Under the pieces are notes generated by a model. The model saw nothing but the letters and a program-made list of their open reading frames with translations. It was not told where the DNA came from and searched no databases. 5,659 nucleotides of DNA, from the NCBI GenBank assembly GCA_028693775.1, contig JAQUUS010000118.1, positions 1 to 5,659 of the forward strand, in the 5' to 3' direction. The stretch comes from Alphaproteobacteria bacterium (GTDB lineage: Bacteria; Pseudomonadota; Alphaproteobacteria; UBA9219). This document shows positions 5,372 to 5,659 of the stretch, in pieces. The position numbers and the translations under genes were made by a program. Within the stretch, counting starts at the first letter, position 1; the number at the start of each line of letters is the position of its first letter.

Positions 5372-5659
5372 AAACGGCGCGCCCCAGCGCATTCAGGTCC
5401 GGATTTATTACGAAGATACCGATGCGGGCGGCGTTGTTTATTACGCTAACTATCTGCGCTATGCGGAGCGTGCGCGCATGGAGTTCTTGCGCAAGTTCGG
5501 CTACAGTCATCAAAAGACGCTGGATGAGACTAGGTCGGTTCTCGTCGTTCGCCATGTCGATGTGGACTACAAGGCTCCGGCGCGGCTCGATGAGCTGCTC
5601 GATATCGAAACCGAGGTTGTCGAGTGCAAAAACGCCTCTTTGACCATGCGTCAGATTGT
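5358..5659 (+). CDS. ybgC: YbgC-family acyl-CoA thioesterase (3' end cut by window edge)
   Basis: The first 100 residues of a hotdog-fold thioesterase of the YbgC/4HBT family are visible; members are about 130-150 residues long. The signature YYEDTDAGGVVYYANYLR (17-34) includes the predicted catalytic Asp22, followed by ERARMEFLR (37-45) and the core strands VRHVDVDYKAPARLDELL (64-81). YbgC hydrolyses acyl-CoA and is usually the first gene of the tol-pal envelope cluster, so tolQ is expected just past the edge. At the position where E. coli YbgC has His in 'VVYHA' this protein has Tyr (Tyr29). The reading frame is that of ATG 5358 or 5364; ATG 5368, which overlaps the ruvB stop as ATGA, is out of frame and gives no family match. 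I chose 5358 for its Shine-Dalgarno. It overlaps the end of ruvB. Confidence 0.94.
   Translation, partial: MTMNENGAPQRIQVRIYYEDTDAGGVVYYANYLRYAERARMEFLRKFGYSHQKTLDETRSVLVVRHVDVDYKAPARLDELLDIETEVVECKNASLTMRQI

Noticed and set aside
4205..5392. 395-codon open frame on the - strand across ruvB
   Set aside because: RuvB on the + strand is complete with every family motif. The antisense frame is arginine/proline-rich and results from codon bias.
5368..5643. 91-codon frame starting at the ATGA overlapping the ruvB stop
   Set aside because: It is out of frame with the clear YbgC signature, which needs the frame of ATG 5358/5364.

Overview
The right two thirds of the window is a conserved bacterial DNA-repair block on the + strand, in the order truB, ruvC, ruvA, ruvB and ybgC (cut by the window edge). 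The run ruvC-ruvA-ruvB-ybgC, normally followed by the tol-pal genes, is the arrangement I know best from Alphaproteobacteria. That order, the protein sequences and the moderately GC-rich coding make an alphaproteobacterium the most likely source. This is inferred from gene order and familiarity, not from a search. The genus cannot be named.

The left third (1-1733) is read from the - strand, divergently from truB. It holds three tandem genes, the last one cut by the left edge, encoding related proteins of about 186 to 210 residues that I do not recognise. All three share an N-terminal 'LxRIxxE' block, an 'EF' dipeptide just before a long uncharged glycine/alanine-rich stretch and, in the two complete copies, a basic C-terminal block ending 'IISGK'. 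They look like small membrane-hairpin proteins with both ends in the cytoplasm. Between the first and second lies a 25-codon ORF that overlaps each neighbour by ATGA, so the first two large genes and the mini-ORF form a translationally coupled chain. This cluster is the most novel part of the window.

A 170-bp AT-rich gap (1734-1903) separates the paralog operon from truB and should carry the divergent promoters; overlapping short palindromes sit just upstream of the paralog operon. truB (tRNA pseudouridine-55 synthase) is followed after 28 nt by ruvC (Holliday-junction resolvase). An unusually long 342-bp non-coding gap then precedes ruvA. It contains direct repeats, a 10-bp tandem repeat and an 8-bp inverted repeat. 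ruvA and ruvB overlap by ATGA, and ruvB and ybgC overlap by 14 nt, so ruvA-ruvB-ybgC is one tightly coupled unit.

RuvA and RuvB form the branch-migration motor and RuvC cuts the junction, so the three act together in recombinational repair. TruB modifies tRNA, and YbgC is a hotdog-fold acyl-CoA thioesterase linked by context to the Tol-Pal envelope system; neither shares a pathway with Ruv. All functional calls for the paralog cluster beyond 'probable membrane protein' remain open.
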